This document shows, in pieces, positions 9,064 to 17,762 of a stretch of DNA of 64,000 nt. Position 1 is the first letter of the stretch; each line of letters starts with the position of its first letter. The notes under the pieces were generated by a model. It was not told the origin of the DNA. It worked only from the letters and a program-made list of their open reading frames with translations, and made no database searches. The position numbers and the translations under genes were made by a program. The stretch lies in assembly GCF_000143985.1 (NCBI RefSeq), contig NC_014364.1, positions 4,290,582-4,354,581 on the forward strand, in the 5' to 3' direction. This stretch comes from Sediminispirochaeta smaragdinae DSM 11293 (GTDB lineage: Bacteria; Spirochaetota; Spirochaetia; DSM-16054; Sediminispirochaetaceae).

Positions 9064-10800
9064 TCACGTAGAAATATTACCCGTAGGATAGGCAACCGGG
9101 GACCGTTTCCCCTGCCTGGAAACGGCGGCAAGAATCGTCAAGGGACCGAGACGCCCCATAAACATCAAAGAAATGATTACCCATTTCCCCATACTACTTA
9201 GCCCTGCGGTGATTCCCGTCGAAAGACCGACGGTTCCAAAAGCGGAAACCGCCTCGAAAAGAATCCTATCCAGCGGAGCACGTTCGCTGGCGGAAAGCAG
9301 GATAGTCCCCCCGAAAACAGCAGAAACTCCAAAAAGGAGCACAAGAAAGGCGCTGTTGACCTGCTCCGGTTCGATGGAACGACGCATGATCGTCGCCTGC
9401 CCCCCTCCGCGAAGCACCGAACGAATATAAGCCCACACAATTGCAATATTGTTTATTTTCACACCGCCAGCCGTACTTCCCGAAGCAGCCCCGATAAACA
9501 TAAACACGATCATAACTAAAAGGGTGGGGCTCTTCAGAGAATCAAAGGGGATGGTATTAAAACCGGCTGTACGCAGGGTTACCGACTGAAAAAAAGCAGA
9601 GAGATACTGTTGAGCAAGGGGAAGCTGCGCAAGGGCTCCTGTGTGCTCCAGACCATAAACAAGGTAGGTGCCGGAAAGCAGAAGAACGGCCGTTCCCACG
9701 AGAACCAGTCGACTATTCAAACTAATAGAACCTATTCCCGGCCGCCGTCTGCGAAAAAGCGCAACGATACGGACAGAAAAAAAATGTCGGAGATCGCTAA
9801 TCACCGCAAAACTGATTCCGCCGATGATAATAAGCGCCGCCACCACAAGGTTTACCGAAAGCATGCCGCGAAATTGCTCGAGGCTGTCGGAAAAAAGGGC
9901 GAATCCCGCATTACAGAAGGCGGATACGGCATGAAAAACTGCAAGAAACAGGGCACTCTCAGAACCTCCGCCAGCTGCTCCCTTCATGGGAAAATAGAGC
10001 AAAAGGGCGCCGGCCGCCTCTAAAAAAAAGCTGGAAAAGATGATTGTTCGTAGATTCTTGGCAAGATTGGTCATATCTTTTTCGCTGAGCATATAGCTGA
10101 TCAACAGCTTTTCTTCCAAGCTCACCTGACGACGAAAAAGGAAGATGGTAAAGTAGCTGATGATCATGATCGAGAGGCCGCCGATCTGAATCAGAATAAG
10201 GATACCGAGATGCCCCCAAAAGGTAAAAACCGTGGCGGTGTCCACCACAATCAGTCCGGTAACGCAAACGGCACTGGTAGAGGTAAAAAGTGCATCAAGA
10301 AAGCCGAGCCCCCCCGGCGAAATGGTAGTGAAGGGGGCCATAAGATAAAGTGCCCCGGTCAGAATCACCAACAGAAAGCTAAACAGGATAGTCTGGGCAG
10401 GATGAACAGAGATGCTTTCTACAAAGGTATTCAGGCGCATGATTCTGCTGAAGGTCTTTAAAAGAATAAAAATATTCCTCACGATGACAACACCGAGACT
10501 TAAGCCCATGAGATCATCGGGCGACCTACCGACATAGATAAGCTTGTTATAGACAAAGAGTACGACAAAAGCGAGAACAAAGAGAAGAGAAAGGATGTTT
10601 CGCCGAAAATAGAGCCACCTCAGCTTTGCCTCGGCAAAATCACGATACACCTCGAAAAGCAGCAGGAAAAGAACAATAAAATCAAGAATATTCGAATAAA
10701 AGGCAAAATCGGCAGCAAGGCTGCTCTGTTCTATAAAAAGAGTTATGACGCTCAAAATAAGGGTGACGACGACTAGAACATTGGAGCGAAGCTTTTTCAC
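9064..10800 (-). CDS. ktrB: KtrB/TrkH-family potassium translocating subunit with N-terminal extension
   Basis: An inner-membrane potassium uptake channel. The four pore-loop motifs of the family are visible: TSTSAVCVTGL (about 173), HAVSAFCNAGF (about 290), TLRTAGFNT (about 405) and SAFGTVGLSTG (about 525). At 578 residues it is about 100-130 longer than classical KtrB. The excess is N-terminal: residues 1-130 hold three or four extra hydrophobic segments and a basic stretch (RWLYFRRN, FSRIMRLN) before the first canonical segment. The start codon overlaps the end of the dgcA-like gene by 4 nt (ATGA), a sign of translational coupling. ktrA follows. Confidence 0.93.
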   Translation of the reverse strand: MKKLRSNVLVVVTLILSVITLFIEQSSLAADFAFYSNILDFIVLFLLLFEVYRDFAEAKLRWLYFRRNILSLLFVLAFVVLFVYNKLIYVGRSPDDLMGLSLGVVIVRNIFILLKTFSRIMRLNTFVESISVHPAQTILFSFLLVILTGALYLMAPFTTISPGGLGFLDALFTSTSAVCVTGLIVVDTATVFTFWGHLGILILIQIGGLSIMIISYFTIFLFRRQVSLEEKLLISYMLSEKDMTNLAKNLRTIIFSSFFLEAAGALLLYFPMKGAAGGGSESALFLAVFHAVSAFCNAGFALFSDSLEQFRGMLSVNLVVAALIIIGGISFAVISDLRHFFSVRIVALFRRRRPGIGSISLNSRLVLVGTAVLLLSGTYLVYGLEHTGALAQLPLAQQYLSAFFQSVTLRTAGFNTIPFDSLKSPTLLVMIVFMFIGAASGSTAGGVKINNIAIVWAYIRSVLRGGGQATIMRRSIEPEQVNSAFLVLLFGVSAVFGGTILLSASERAPLDRILFEAVSAFGTVGLSTGITAGLSSMGKWVIISLMFMGRLGPLTILAAVSRQGKRSPVAYPTGNIST

Positions 10801-11870
10801 ATTGATACCTCAAAGCCAAGGCCAGGTTCCCCGGTTGGGTAGAGTAGTCCATTTTTCACCTGCACCGCAGAAGCCGTGGTATCGTTGGTGAAGTCGAAAT
10901 AGCCATCCAGATCGGCGTAGCGAACATCGGGCTGGGCGAGAGCGAAATGGAGCCCAGCAGCCACACCGAGGCCTGCCTCATCCATACAGCCGACCATGAT
11001 CTCCTGTCCGGCTGCCCGGGCGATAGCGGCAATGCGCTCGGCTGGACGGATACCGCCTGTTTTCATGAGCTTGATGTTAAGCATATCCACCAATTTTTTA
11101 CGGGCAAGATGAAAAGCATCGGAAAGCTTCAACAAACTTTCATCGGCCATGACAGGAACCACCCCGCGACCACCGGCACGAACATCTCCGAGAAGCGAAG
11201 GAGAGGCCGCCGGTGTCGGCTGTTCGATCGCCTCCAGTTTTGCTAAGGCGGTTTCTTCGATAAAACGCTGGGCCTCTTCAACGCTATAACCTTGATTCGC
11301 ATCAAAGCGCAGGCCGACTCCCGGCCCCAGAAGTTCCCGAAGGCGGCGCACCTTGCGAATGTCCTCTTCCAGATTGAGCCCTCCCTTCAGTTTAATCGCG
11401 GAAAAGCCCTTGGCGATCCAGCGACGAGTTTCTTCGAGGGTCTCTTCGAGGGGCATGATACCAACGGTGACGCTGGTTTTTATGCTGCTGCGGCAAGCGC
11501 CCAGTAGCTGAAAGAGGGGAAGATGGGCTTTTTTACCAAGCAGATCGAAAAGGGCCATGTCTACGGCCGCCCTGGCCGTCGGCTCCTTGGGTAAGACCTT
11601 TCCAAGCTTTTCGATAAGCATTCCCATCTTCAGAGGATCGCTGCCACGCAGCAGCGGCTCTGCCGTTTCACGAAGGGCCGGTAAAATCGTCGTTTCGTTT
11701 TCGCCCGTTACCATTTCATCGGGAGCCGCAACCCCGCAACCGGTAAGCCCCGTATCGGTTACAATACGAAAAAAGACATTCACCGTCTCATCAAGAGTGC
11801 TGTAGGCAATGGTAAAGGGGGCCCGAAGTTTAAGGGTCACCGGCCACACCTCACAGCGAAGAATTTTCAT
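10797..11870 (-). CDS. dgcA: enolase-superfamily epimerase; candidate N-acetyl-D-glutamate racemase
   Basis: A 357-residue member of the mandelate racemase/muconate-lactonizing group. The KxK acid/base pair is AIKLKGG (K160, K162), metal ligands are D190 (RFDANQGYS), E216 (AIEQP) and D243 (MADES), and the second-face lysine lies in MLNIKLMKTGG (about 267). These fit L-Ala-D/L-Glu epimerases and the related DgcA. It overlaps the DUF1611 gene upstream by 4 nt and ktrB downstream by 4 nt. In marine bacteria a DUF1611 protein (DgcN, D-glutamate N-acetyltransferase) paired with DgcA converts D-glutamate to N-acetyl-L-glutamate. The assignment here rests on that pairing. Plain dipeptide epimerase for peptidoglycan peptides is the alternative. 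Confidence 0.8.
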   Translation of the reverse strand: MKILRCEVWPVTLKLRAPFTIAYSTLDETVNVFFRIVTDTGLTGCGVAAPDEMVTGENETTILPALRETAEPLLRGSDPLKMGMLIEKLGKVLPKEPTARAAVDMALFDLLGKKAHLPLFQLLGACRSSIKTSVTVGIMPLEETLEETRRWIAKGFSAIKLKGGLNLEEDIRKVRRLRELLGPGVGLRFDANQGYSVEEAQRFIEETALAKLEAIEQPTPAASPSLLGDVRAGGRGVVPVMADESLLKLSDAFHLARKKLVDMLNIKLMKTGGIRPAERIAAIARAAGQEIMVGCMDEAGLGVAAGLHFALAQPDVRYADLDGYFDFTNDTTASAVQVKNGLLYPTGEPGLGFEVSM

Positions 11871-12946
11871 ACGATTCGGCCCTTAAAAAGGTCAACCAAG
11901 GCATCGAGCTTCTGAAGTAGGGGATCGGCCGTCGGCAATCCCGTAGCCGCGGCGATCTCTTCACATATAGAGGGAACCGCCTCCGGTTCAAGCCCCTCAT
12001 GGTTGATGGTGATGGCCACAACGGGACATCCCGAAAGCATTTCGATCGCCTGAATTTGGGTTTCAAGAGAATGCAAGGGGTAGCCGGGCAGCCCATCATA
12101 CTCCTTGCGGGCGGGAGCATGCTGCAGCACCACGGCCTGAGGTCTACCTGCAGCAAGGATTTCAAAACCACCAGGATAAATCGGATTCATCAAACTCCCC
12201 TGCCCTTCGATAACCATGGCCCTGGGATGTTCGGCATCCCAGGCAGAAAGAATGGCATGTTCGATTTCTCCGGCAACAAAGTCATTGATAAGGCTATCCA
12301 TAATGAGTGAATAACGAGCCCCCTGGAGCCAAGCCGTTTGGCCGGTTCCTATGAAGGCGGTATCGATATCCGCAGCATCCAAGGCGTCTTTCACCTTCCA
12401 TGCCGTGGTTCGCTTTCCCACCGCAGAGTCCGTTCCTAGCAGAGCAATCCGATAGCTCTCAACCTCGGATATACGACCGGTAAAGGGATGCAGGTATTTC
12501 CGTTCGGGGGTCTTTCGAATATCCCGGAGTGTAACCCCGTTTTTCTTCGCAAGAGCCGCGATTTCGGGATCATCCGACAAAAAGCTGTGGAGTCCGGAAT
12601 CAACGCAGAGCCCGGCCGAGACAGCCTCAAGTACCGCTGCTCTTGCACTCTCGGAAAGGGCACCCCCATCGGGAGCGAGGCCAATCACAAAATGGGTGAG
12701 GGGTGTTCCGCTTTTTTCTGCCGCTTCCCGTGCATGGGAAAGCCTTTCATAGATTGGAATGCCGTTTGCCTTCCGATCGAGTATCAAGCCGGCATCACGT
12801 CCGGCATAGCGGCTATCAAGGAGAGCGACTACCTTGTAGCGCTTGGTAAAACGAACTAAACCATGGGCCGTTTTACCGTAAGGGGTATTAAAAAAGCCTT
12901 CGCAATAAACAACGGCATTGCCGTCGAAACCGCTTTTTTCAGCCAT
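11867..12946 (-). CDS. dgcN: DUF1611 protein; candidate D-glutamate N-acetyltransferase
   Basis: A 359-residue DUF1611-family protein. The N-terminal half (1-150) is Rossmann-like, and the C-terminal half begins with a P-loop-like GTDSAVGKRTT (171-181). It continues through FIGTGQTAWLQGARYSLIMD, the VIEGQGSLMNP strand and QHAPARKEYDG, all hallmark blocks. Family members now called DgcN acetylate D-glutamate; older annotation was just DUF1611. The ATG at 12946 has AAGGAGG 6 nt upstream, and a near-consensus promoter lies 27 nt before it. It is first in the dgcN-dgcA-ktrB-ktrA-sensor unit. The substrate is inferred, not shown. Confidence 0.82.
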   Translation of the reverse strand: MAEKSGFDGNAVVYCEGFFNTPYGKTAHGLVRFTKRYKVVALLDSRYAGRDAGLILDRKANGIPIYERLSHAREAAEKSGTPLTHFVIGLAPDGGALSESARAAVLEAVSAGLCVDSGLHSFLSDDPEIAALAKKNGVTLRDIRKTPERKYLHPFTGRISEVESYRIALLGTDSAVGKRTTAWKVKDALDAADIDTAFIGTGQTAWLQGARYSLIMDSLINDFVAGEIEHAILSAWDAEHPRAMVIEGQGSLMNPIYPGGFEILAAGRPQAVVLQHAPARKEYDGLPGYPLHSLETQIQAIEMLSGCPVVAITINHEGLEPEAVPSICEEIAAATGLPTADPLLQKLDALVDLFKGRIV

Positions 12947-12972
12947 ATATCCTCCTTAACAGGATACGACAT

Positions 12973-13001
12973 ATTGTAGCGTGAAGCCGGGGCTGATTCA
13001 A
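12973..13001 (-). promoter_or_regulatory. sigma70-type promoter of the dgcN-ktr operon
   Basis: On the minus strand TTGAAT (13001-12996), a 17-nt spacer and TACAAT (12978-12973) read toward dgcN. Five of six bases match the consensus in the -10 and four of six in the -35. Confidence 0.65.
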
Positions 13002-13039
13002 CGGAGAAAAGCGCAACGGAAAACGAGTATGAAGAAAAA

Positions 13040-13068
13040 TTGCCCTTATTTCGCAAATATATTATTTT
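13040..13068 (+). promoter_or_regulatory. putative promoter of the DUF2892 gene
   Basis: TTGCCC (13040-13045), a 17-nt spacer and TATTTT (13063-13068) precede an AGGAGG and the ATG at 13092. The surrounding sequence is AT-rich. Confidence 0.45.
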
Positions 13069-13091
13069 GTTTATATAGGAGGATAACATAG

Positions 13092-13301
13092 ATGAAACAG
13101 AATATAGGAACCATTGACCGGCTCATACGGATCGCTCTTGCGATCATTGCGGCGATTTTGCTCTTCACAGGACAGATTAACGGCCCATTAGCCGTAATTA
13201 TTGGAGTTCTCGGGGTGATATTCCTTGCTACCGGGATTTTTGCCTTCTGTCCACTCTACATCCCTCTCGGCATATCGACAAAAGGGAAAAAAAGTAAGTA
13301 G
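13092..13301 (+). CDS. small DUF2892-type inner-membrane protein
   Basis: The 69 residues contain two hydrophobic helices (about 11-28 and 31-50) and open with NIGTIDRLIRIALAI, the hallmark of DUF2892/YgaP-like membrane domains. A FCPLYIPLGIST segment and a lysine-rich end follow. Family members often accompany rhodanese or sulfur proteins, but here it stands alone and diverges from the dgcN operon. AGGAGG lies 9 nt before the ATG. Its stop codon TAG falls inside the left arm of the adjoining inverted-repeat element, so the element may have supplied the present stop. Confidence 0.8.
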   Translation: MKQNIGTIDRLIRIALAIIAAILLFTGQINGPLAVIIGVLGVIFLATGIFAFCPLYIPLGISTKGKKSK

Positions 13302-13448
13302 TGTCCGGAATCCTGGTGGTTTTGTGCCGTTTTCCCCGGAGAAATCCTTTCGTTTCCTGGTTTACTTGATCTTTTGTACCTGTACTCTTGTAATTGATGG
13401 GAAGAAAAAGAATTGGGATGCTTTGACCACCAGGATTCGAAACACTAC
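13298..13448. mobile_element. 151-bp MITE-like element related to the insertion sequence at 26.4 kb
   Basis: The left arm GTAGTGTCCGGAATCCTGGT (13298 onward, 23 nt) and its inverted partner at 13426-13448 match at 20 of 23 positions. The left arm also matches the terminal repeat of the insertion sequence at 26372 (TACTGTCCGGAATCGTGGTG) at about 19 of 21 positions. The interior has no convincing ORF. It therefore looks like a non-autonomous derivative mobilised by the same transposase. It lies between the convergent ends of the DUF2892 gene and ablB. Confidence 0.7.
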
Positions 13449-13472
13449 AAAAAGAGTAAGCGGGAAAGAACG

Positions 13473-14366
13473 TCATCGGCAAGCGGGCAGAAGCACCTTA
13501 TAATAGACATTCATGCTTTCCAGTCCACCGCCGATGAAGGTATTGTTCGGTAGAGTCCCGGCATAGTGATAGCCCCCTTTGAGGAAAGTTGCATTCATGC
13601 CGAGGCTCTTCAGCCTGGCGATGGTGTAGGCTACCGGTATCTTTTTCTCCACTGTTTCCTGTTCCATGCGTCCGAGGAGAAAAAGAGCAAGGCCTGCCCC
13701 CCTGGCTTCGGGAAGTACTGCGAAATCGGTCATTTCTACACAACGGGAAAAAGCGTGATATTCGACCGAGGCAAGAGCGATCAGCCTCCTGTCTTCTCTA
13801 TCTCTAATACCCAAATACTTGACATGGCTTTCCATAGTCTTCTTCAGATATGCGGGGCTATCAATTGGAAACGGGTAACGGTCAAAGACCCGACCGTACA
13901 GTTCCGCCATCTCCGGAATATCATCGGGAACACAATGGAACCATCGAAACCGTCCAGCGAGAGGAGGAAACGATACCTGTTCCACCTGTGCAAGCAGGCT
14001 TTGGAAGGATCTCATTTCTTCTCTATCGACTTGTCTACGTTGCGACATCCCTCTCCCCTTCCCTTCTTCACCATAGTAGGCAAGAAAGGCGACATCGTCC
14101 TGACCTCGAAAAAGCCGCGGGACGGTTGATTCCATGCAAAAGCCGGCCAGCAGGAAGGGAACAACCCGTTTCATGGGAACCTTGGCAAATATTTTTGAAT
14201 AACCACGTTCACGATAGAGAATCAGAAGTGAAGCTATAAGCCGTTCATCCTTTTGCATGGCTATCGTGGCGGAGGCCTCGTCGGCCAAGGCCATGAGATA
14301 GATACGATCTCCGTCGGGGCCGTGTTGGATCAGAGCCCCCTCAAGCTGCTGCATAACATCATTCAT
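13473..14366 (-). CDS. ablB: beta-lysine N6-acetyltransferase (GNAT family)
   Basis: Acetylates beta-lysine on its side-chain amine, giving N-epsilon-acetyl-beta-lysine, a compatible solute of methanogens and some bacteria. The GNAT fold is at the C-terminus: [21 protein letters not shown] is the acetyl-CoA-binding strand-loop, and [20 protein letters not shown] and a [14 protein letters not shown] end typical of AblB follow. It comes directly after lysine 2,3-aminomutase, with start candidates overlapping its end; I chose the ATG at 14366 ([10 protein letters not shown]), which overlaps ablA by 8 nt. A longer form from 14387 is possible. About 297 residues. Confidence 0.88.
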   Translation of the reverse strand: MNDVMQQLEGALIQHGPDGDRIYLMALADEASATIAMQKDERLIASLLILYRERGYSKIFAKVPMKRVVPFLLAGFCMESTVPRLFRGQDDVAFLAYYGEEGKGRGMSQRRQVDREEMRSFQSLLAQVEQVSFPPLAGRFRWFHCVPDDIPEMAELYGRVFDRYPFPIDSPAYLKKTMESHVKYLGIRDREDRRLIALASVEYHAFSRCVEMTDFAVLPEARGAGLALFLLGRMEQETVEKKIPVAYTIARLKSLGMNATFLKGGYHYAGTLPNNTFIGGGLESMNVYYKVLLPACR

Positions 14367-15669
14367 TGCGTCGACCGATCCTTTCATTATCTTCAGGGGT
14401 AAGGGAATAGGTTTCGTCCCATTCAGAGAGAAGCTTTTCGATACCGATGGCGTTTCGCTCTTCGGCATCGGCAAATTTCAATTGAAGGGTGCACTCTTCA
14501 CACGTACCGTCACAGCCTGGGTTGTGATATTGCTCGGGCTCACGATAGGTAGTAATAACACCCTCATAGTTACGAAGCACGACCTTGTTGGGGGACCAGC
14601 TCAAAAGATAGTTCGGCATGATCGGGATCTTTCCCCCGCCTCCCGGGGCATCGATCACATAGGTGGGAACGGAAAAACCGGAGGTATGTCCGATCAGACT
14701 TTCGAGAATTTCAATCCCCTTTCCCACCGGGGTCCGAAAGTGGGTAAGCCCTTCGGAGAGATCGCACTGATACAGATAGTAGGGTCTGACTCTGGAATAA
14801 ACCAGCTTCTGCACAAGGGTTTTCATGAGTCTGGGGCAATCGTTCACCCCGGCAAGCAGTACCGATTGGTTTCCCAGAGGAATCCCTGCATCGGCAAGCT
14901 TTGCGAGGGCGGTCCTACTTGCATGTGTCAGCTCTCTAGGATGATTGAAATGGGTGTTAAGCCAGACCGGATGATGCTTCTTGAGCATCAAAACCAGATC
15001 ATCGGTGACACGATAGGGTAAGACCACAGGCATGCGGCTCCCAATTCTAACAATTTCAACATGCTCGATCCTGCGTAGTTCAGTCAGAATCCAATCGAGA
15101 TAGTCGTCGTCAAGCATAAGAGGATCGCCGCCGGAAAGCAGGACATCACGGACCGATGGAGTATTTCGAATATAATCAATACCCTTCCTGATCTGATTTT
15201 TATTTGGAATGGAATCGACATCACCTACTTTTCGCTTTCTGGTACAGTGGCGGCAATACATGGAACATATATTGCTGACATGGAAAAGAACCCGATCTGG
15301 ATAACGGTGGGTTAGCCCCTCCACAGGACTATCCTTATCTTCATGAAGAGGATCTTCCCGTTCCCACTTCTGGACCACCAACTCCCTGGGATCGGCAAAG
15401 GATTGAAGGAAAATGGGATCGTTTTGGTAATCATCCTTCTCAATCAGGCTGAGGTAATAGGGAGTAATAGAAAGGGGAAATTGGGCTACCGTTGCCTCGA
15501 GTTCTTGCCGCTTATCTTTATCAAATTGTATTCCGGTAAGGGTCTCAAAGCTTGATATACTTCGTATTGAATGTTTCAACTGCCATCGCCAATCTCTCCA
15601 TTTGGTAAAACCGGCTCCATTATCTATTTTTTCAGCTAGATCGCTCTGTTTCTTGGGGAATTTAATCAT
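14359..15669 (-). CDS. ablA: lysine 2,3-aminomutase (radical SAM, PLP)
   Basis: Converts L-lysine to L-beta-lysine. The radical SAM cluster motif is C135-x3-C139-x2-C142 in [16 protein letters not shown]. The [12 protein letters not shown] block and the PLP-lysine motif [10 protein letters not shown] (about residue 345) are intact, and the C-terminus carries the zinc-type cysteines of [11 protein letters not shown]. The protein has the usual 436 residues. AAGGAG precedes the ATG and a near-consensus promoter lies just upstream. With ablB it makes an osmolyte pathway; lysine fermentation is less likely because no downstream kdd/kce genes are near. Confidence 0.96.
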   Translation of the reverse strand: MIKFPKKQSDLAEKIDNGAGFTKWRDWRWQLKHSIRSISSFETLTGIQFDKDKRQELEATVAQFPLSITPYYLSLIEKDDYQNDPIFLQSFADPRELVVQKWEREDPLHEDKDSPVEGLTHRYPDRVLFHVSNICSMYCRHCTRKRKVGDVDSIPNKNQIRKGIDYIRNTPSVRDVLLSGGDPLMLDDDYLDWILTELRRIEHVEIVRIGSRMPVVLPYRVTDDLVLMLKKHHPVWLNTHFNHPRELTHASRTALAKLADAGIPLGNQSVLLAGVNDCPRLMKTLVQKLVYSRVRPYYLYQCDLSEGLTHFRTPVGKGIEILESLIGHTSGFSVPTYVIDAPGGGGKIPIMPNYLLSWSPNKVVLRNYEGVITTYREPEQYHNPGCDGTCEECTLQLKFADAEERNAIGIEKLLSEWDETYSLTPEDNERIGRRNE

Positions 15670-15687
15670 ATTTGCTCCTTAGAGAGC

Positions 15688-15716
15688 AGTATATAGGAAT
15701 AATATACGCAGGTCAA
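15688..15716 (-). promoter_or_regulatory. sigma70-type promoter of ablAB
   Basis: On the minus strand TTGACC (15716-15711), 17 nt, TATACT (15693-15688). Each hexamer has five of six consensus bases. The -10 ends 18 nt before the ablA start, so the leader is very short and salt control, if any, must act on the promoter itself. Confidence 0.75.
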
Positions 15717-15741
15717 TTATTTAGTACTGTAAGCAAATGGG

Positions 15742-15787
15742 AGAAAAAAAAGCGGGAAGAAAGCAGCCATTGGTGCTTTCTTCCCGC
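15742..15787 (-). terminator. rho-independent terminator of fhs
   Basis: A perfect 14-bp stem (15752-15765 with 15774-15787) with an 8-nt loop is followed, in the minus direction, by a run of eight T. It begins 8 nt after the fhs stop codon. Confidence 0.95.
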
Positions 15788-15794
15788 AAAACGA

Positions 15795-17564
15795 TCAGAA
15801 CAGTCCGGTAACCTTGCCGGTCTCGGTATCTACATCTATCCGGCGAAAGGCCGGGTCCGATGCAGTACCCGGTAAGAGCTTTATTCCGCCCGCAACGGGA
15901 ACGATAAGTTCGGCTCCCTGATAGACAAGAACATCCGTAACGGGAAGGGTCCATCCCTTTGGCCGGCCTTTCAGTTCCGGATCGTGGGAGAGACTCAACT
16001 GGGTCTTCACCATACAGGTCCCCATGGAAGCGAGATTAGTATCATCCTGAATCCGGCGAAGCTTCGCATCCGCTTCCGGCGTATAGGAGACAGCCTCTGC
16101 ACCGTAGATTTCTCGGGCAATGAGTTCTATCCGTTGCTTTTGAGGCATAGAGGTTTCATACAGGAACCGGAAGTCGCTCTTCTCTTCGCAAGCCTCGACA
16201 ACCGCACCGGCAAGATCTTTGGCCCCTTCGCCCCCTAATTCCCAATGCCTGGAAAGAGCAACTCTGGCACCCGCTTCTTCGGCCGCTTTCCTAACCGCAG
16301 CAATCTCCTTTTCGCTATCCATATAAAAATGGTTGATGCAAACCACCGGTGTGATACCACTTTTTTTGACATTCTCAATATGGGCAATAAGATTCTCACA
16401 TCCCTTCTCAACAAGCGCAACATTTTCACTGGTGTAGGCCTCATCAAGGGGCTTTCCCGGCGTAACCCTGGGGCCTCCGCCATGCATCTTTAAGGCTCTG
16501 ATCGTGGCAACGATAACGGCGGCATCGGGCACGAAACCGCTGTAGCGGCACTTAAGATTCCAGAACTTCTCAAATCCAATATCCGCACCGAATCCACTCT
16601 CGGTTACATGGTATTCCGAAAGTTTCAAACCGATACGATCCGCAATAATGGAGGATTGCCCAATGGCAATGTTGGCAAAGGGGCCGGCATGAACAAGTAC
16701 AGGCTGCCCTTCAATGGTCTGCATAAGGGTCGGATCCATCGCCTTCACCATGATGGCTGTCATGGCACCGTCCACTTCGAGGTCCGCGGCAGTAACAGGA
16801 TTGCCTTTTCGGTCCCAAGCAATCTGCATACGGGCGATACGACTTCGAAGATCTTTTAAATCCCTGGCAACGGCAAGAATGGCCATCAATTCCGAAGAGA
16901 CGGTAATCTGAAAACCGCTCTTCATCATAAAGCCGTCCATCTTGTCGCCAATTCCAATGATGATCTCCCTGAGCGCCTGGGCGGAAAAATCAATGGCCCA
17001 TCCAATTGCGGGATTATAGGGATCGATATTAAGTCGCTTTAGCTTCTTTCTTTCTAAAACATCATCACCATAATTAAACTCATGCTGCATTCTGGCCGTC
17101 ATTGCCACCATAGCAAGATTGTGTGCATTAGTGATGGTATCAATATCCCCGGTAAGGCCGAGACTGAATTCCGTCATCGGCACACAAAGGCTCAAACCGC
17201 CGCCGGCAGCCGATCCCTTGATATTAAAGGTGGGTCCACCGGAAGGCTGCCTGATTGCTCCCGAAACTTTTTTTCCGAGAAGACCAAGCCCTTCGACAAG
17301 CCCCATGGTCGTTGTGGTTTTCCCCTCCCCAAGGGGTGTCGGAGTTATAGCGGTAACATCGACATACTTCCCATTCGGCCTATCGACCAGACGAGAAAGA
17401 ATCTTTCGGTAATCAAGTTTTCCCAGATAATGGCCGTAGGGAAGAAGCTCTTCGGTTAAGACCCCAAATTCTTCAGCCAGCTGCTGAATAGGTTTCATAC
17501 TTTTTTCAGCTTCTGCGGCAATCTCCCAATCTTGCATAATAGTCGGATCAAGCTTTTTCGCCAT
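15795..17564 (-). CDS. fhs: formate-tetrahydrofolate ligase
   Basis: Makes 10-formyl-tetrahydrofolate from formate, ATP and tetrahydrofolate, for one-carbon metabolism. The P-loop [13 protein letters not shown] and the blocks [19 protein letters not shown] and [11 protein letters not shown], and the C-terminal [15 protein letters not shown], are diagnostic. The start is the ATG at 17564, where AAAGGAGG is well placed, giving 589 residues; an upstream in-frame start lacks support. A promoter with a perfect 17-nt spacer lies about 80 nt upstream and a strong terminator follows, so it is monocistronic. Confidence 0.96.
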   Translation of the reverse strand: MAKKLDPTIMQDWEIAAEAEKSMKPIQQLAEEFGVLTEELLPYGHYLGKLDYRKILSRLVDRPNGKYVDVTAITPTPLGEGKTTTTMGLVEGLGLLGKKVSGAIRQPSGGPTFNIKGSAAGGGLSLCVPMTEFSLGLTGDIDTITNAHNLAMVAMTARMQHEFNYGDDVLERKKLKRLNIDPYNPAIGWAIDFSAQALREIIIGIGDKMDGFMMKSGFQITVSSELMAILAVARDLKDLRSRIARMQIAWDRKGNPVTAADLEVDGAMTAIMVKAMDPTLMQTIEGQPVLVHAGPFANIAIGQSSIIADRIGLKLSEYHVTESGFGADIGFEKFWNLKCRYSGFVPDAAVIVATIRALKMHGGGPRVTPGKPLDEAYTSENVALVEKGCENLIAHIENVKKSGITPVVCINHFYMDSEKEIAAVRKAAEEAGARVALSRHWELGGEGAKDLAGAVVEACEEKSDFRFLYETSMPQKQRIELIAREIYGAEAVSYTPEADAKLRRIQDDTNLASMGTCMVKTQLSLSHDPELKGRPKGWTLPVTDVLVYQGAELIVPVAGGIKLLPGTASDPAFRRIDVDTETGKVTGLF

Positions 17565-17643
17565 AGTGCCTCCTTTTGATTCTCCACAAAGGGAGAACAA
17601 ATAAATTGGTCGCTATACACCTGCTTTGGGTTTTGTAGTGTCA

Positions 17644-17672
17644 ATTATGCAACAAAGTGAGACAAATGGCAA
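17644..17672 (-). promoter_or_regulatory. putative promoter of fhs
   Basis: On the minus strand TTGCCA (17672-17667), 17 nt, CATAAT (17649-17644). It leaves a leader of about 70 nt. I looked for a ZTP-type riboswitch there and found no core motif. The rest of the 17565-17762 gap is AT-rich and otherwise featureless. Confidence 0.55.
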
Positions 17673-17762
17673 CAAAAAAAGCAGAAAAAAGAATTTTACA
17701 TCAAAAAAATACAAACTTTTTTACATTTTCAATAATTTACCAGTATTTTTTTACCGTATTCT

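Noticed and set aside
12856-13089. 77-codon minus frame overlapping the dgcN start
   Set aside because: It covers the promoter and the true start of dgcN in another frame and has no family features.
17573-17640. ZTP riboswitch before fhs
   Set aside because: The conserved core and the CCGCC-type 3' motif are absent.
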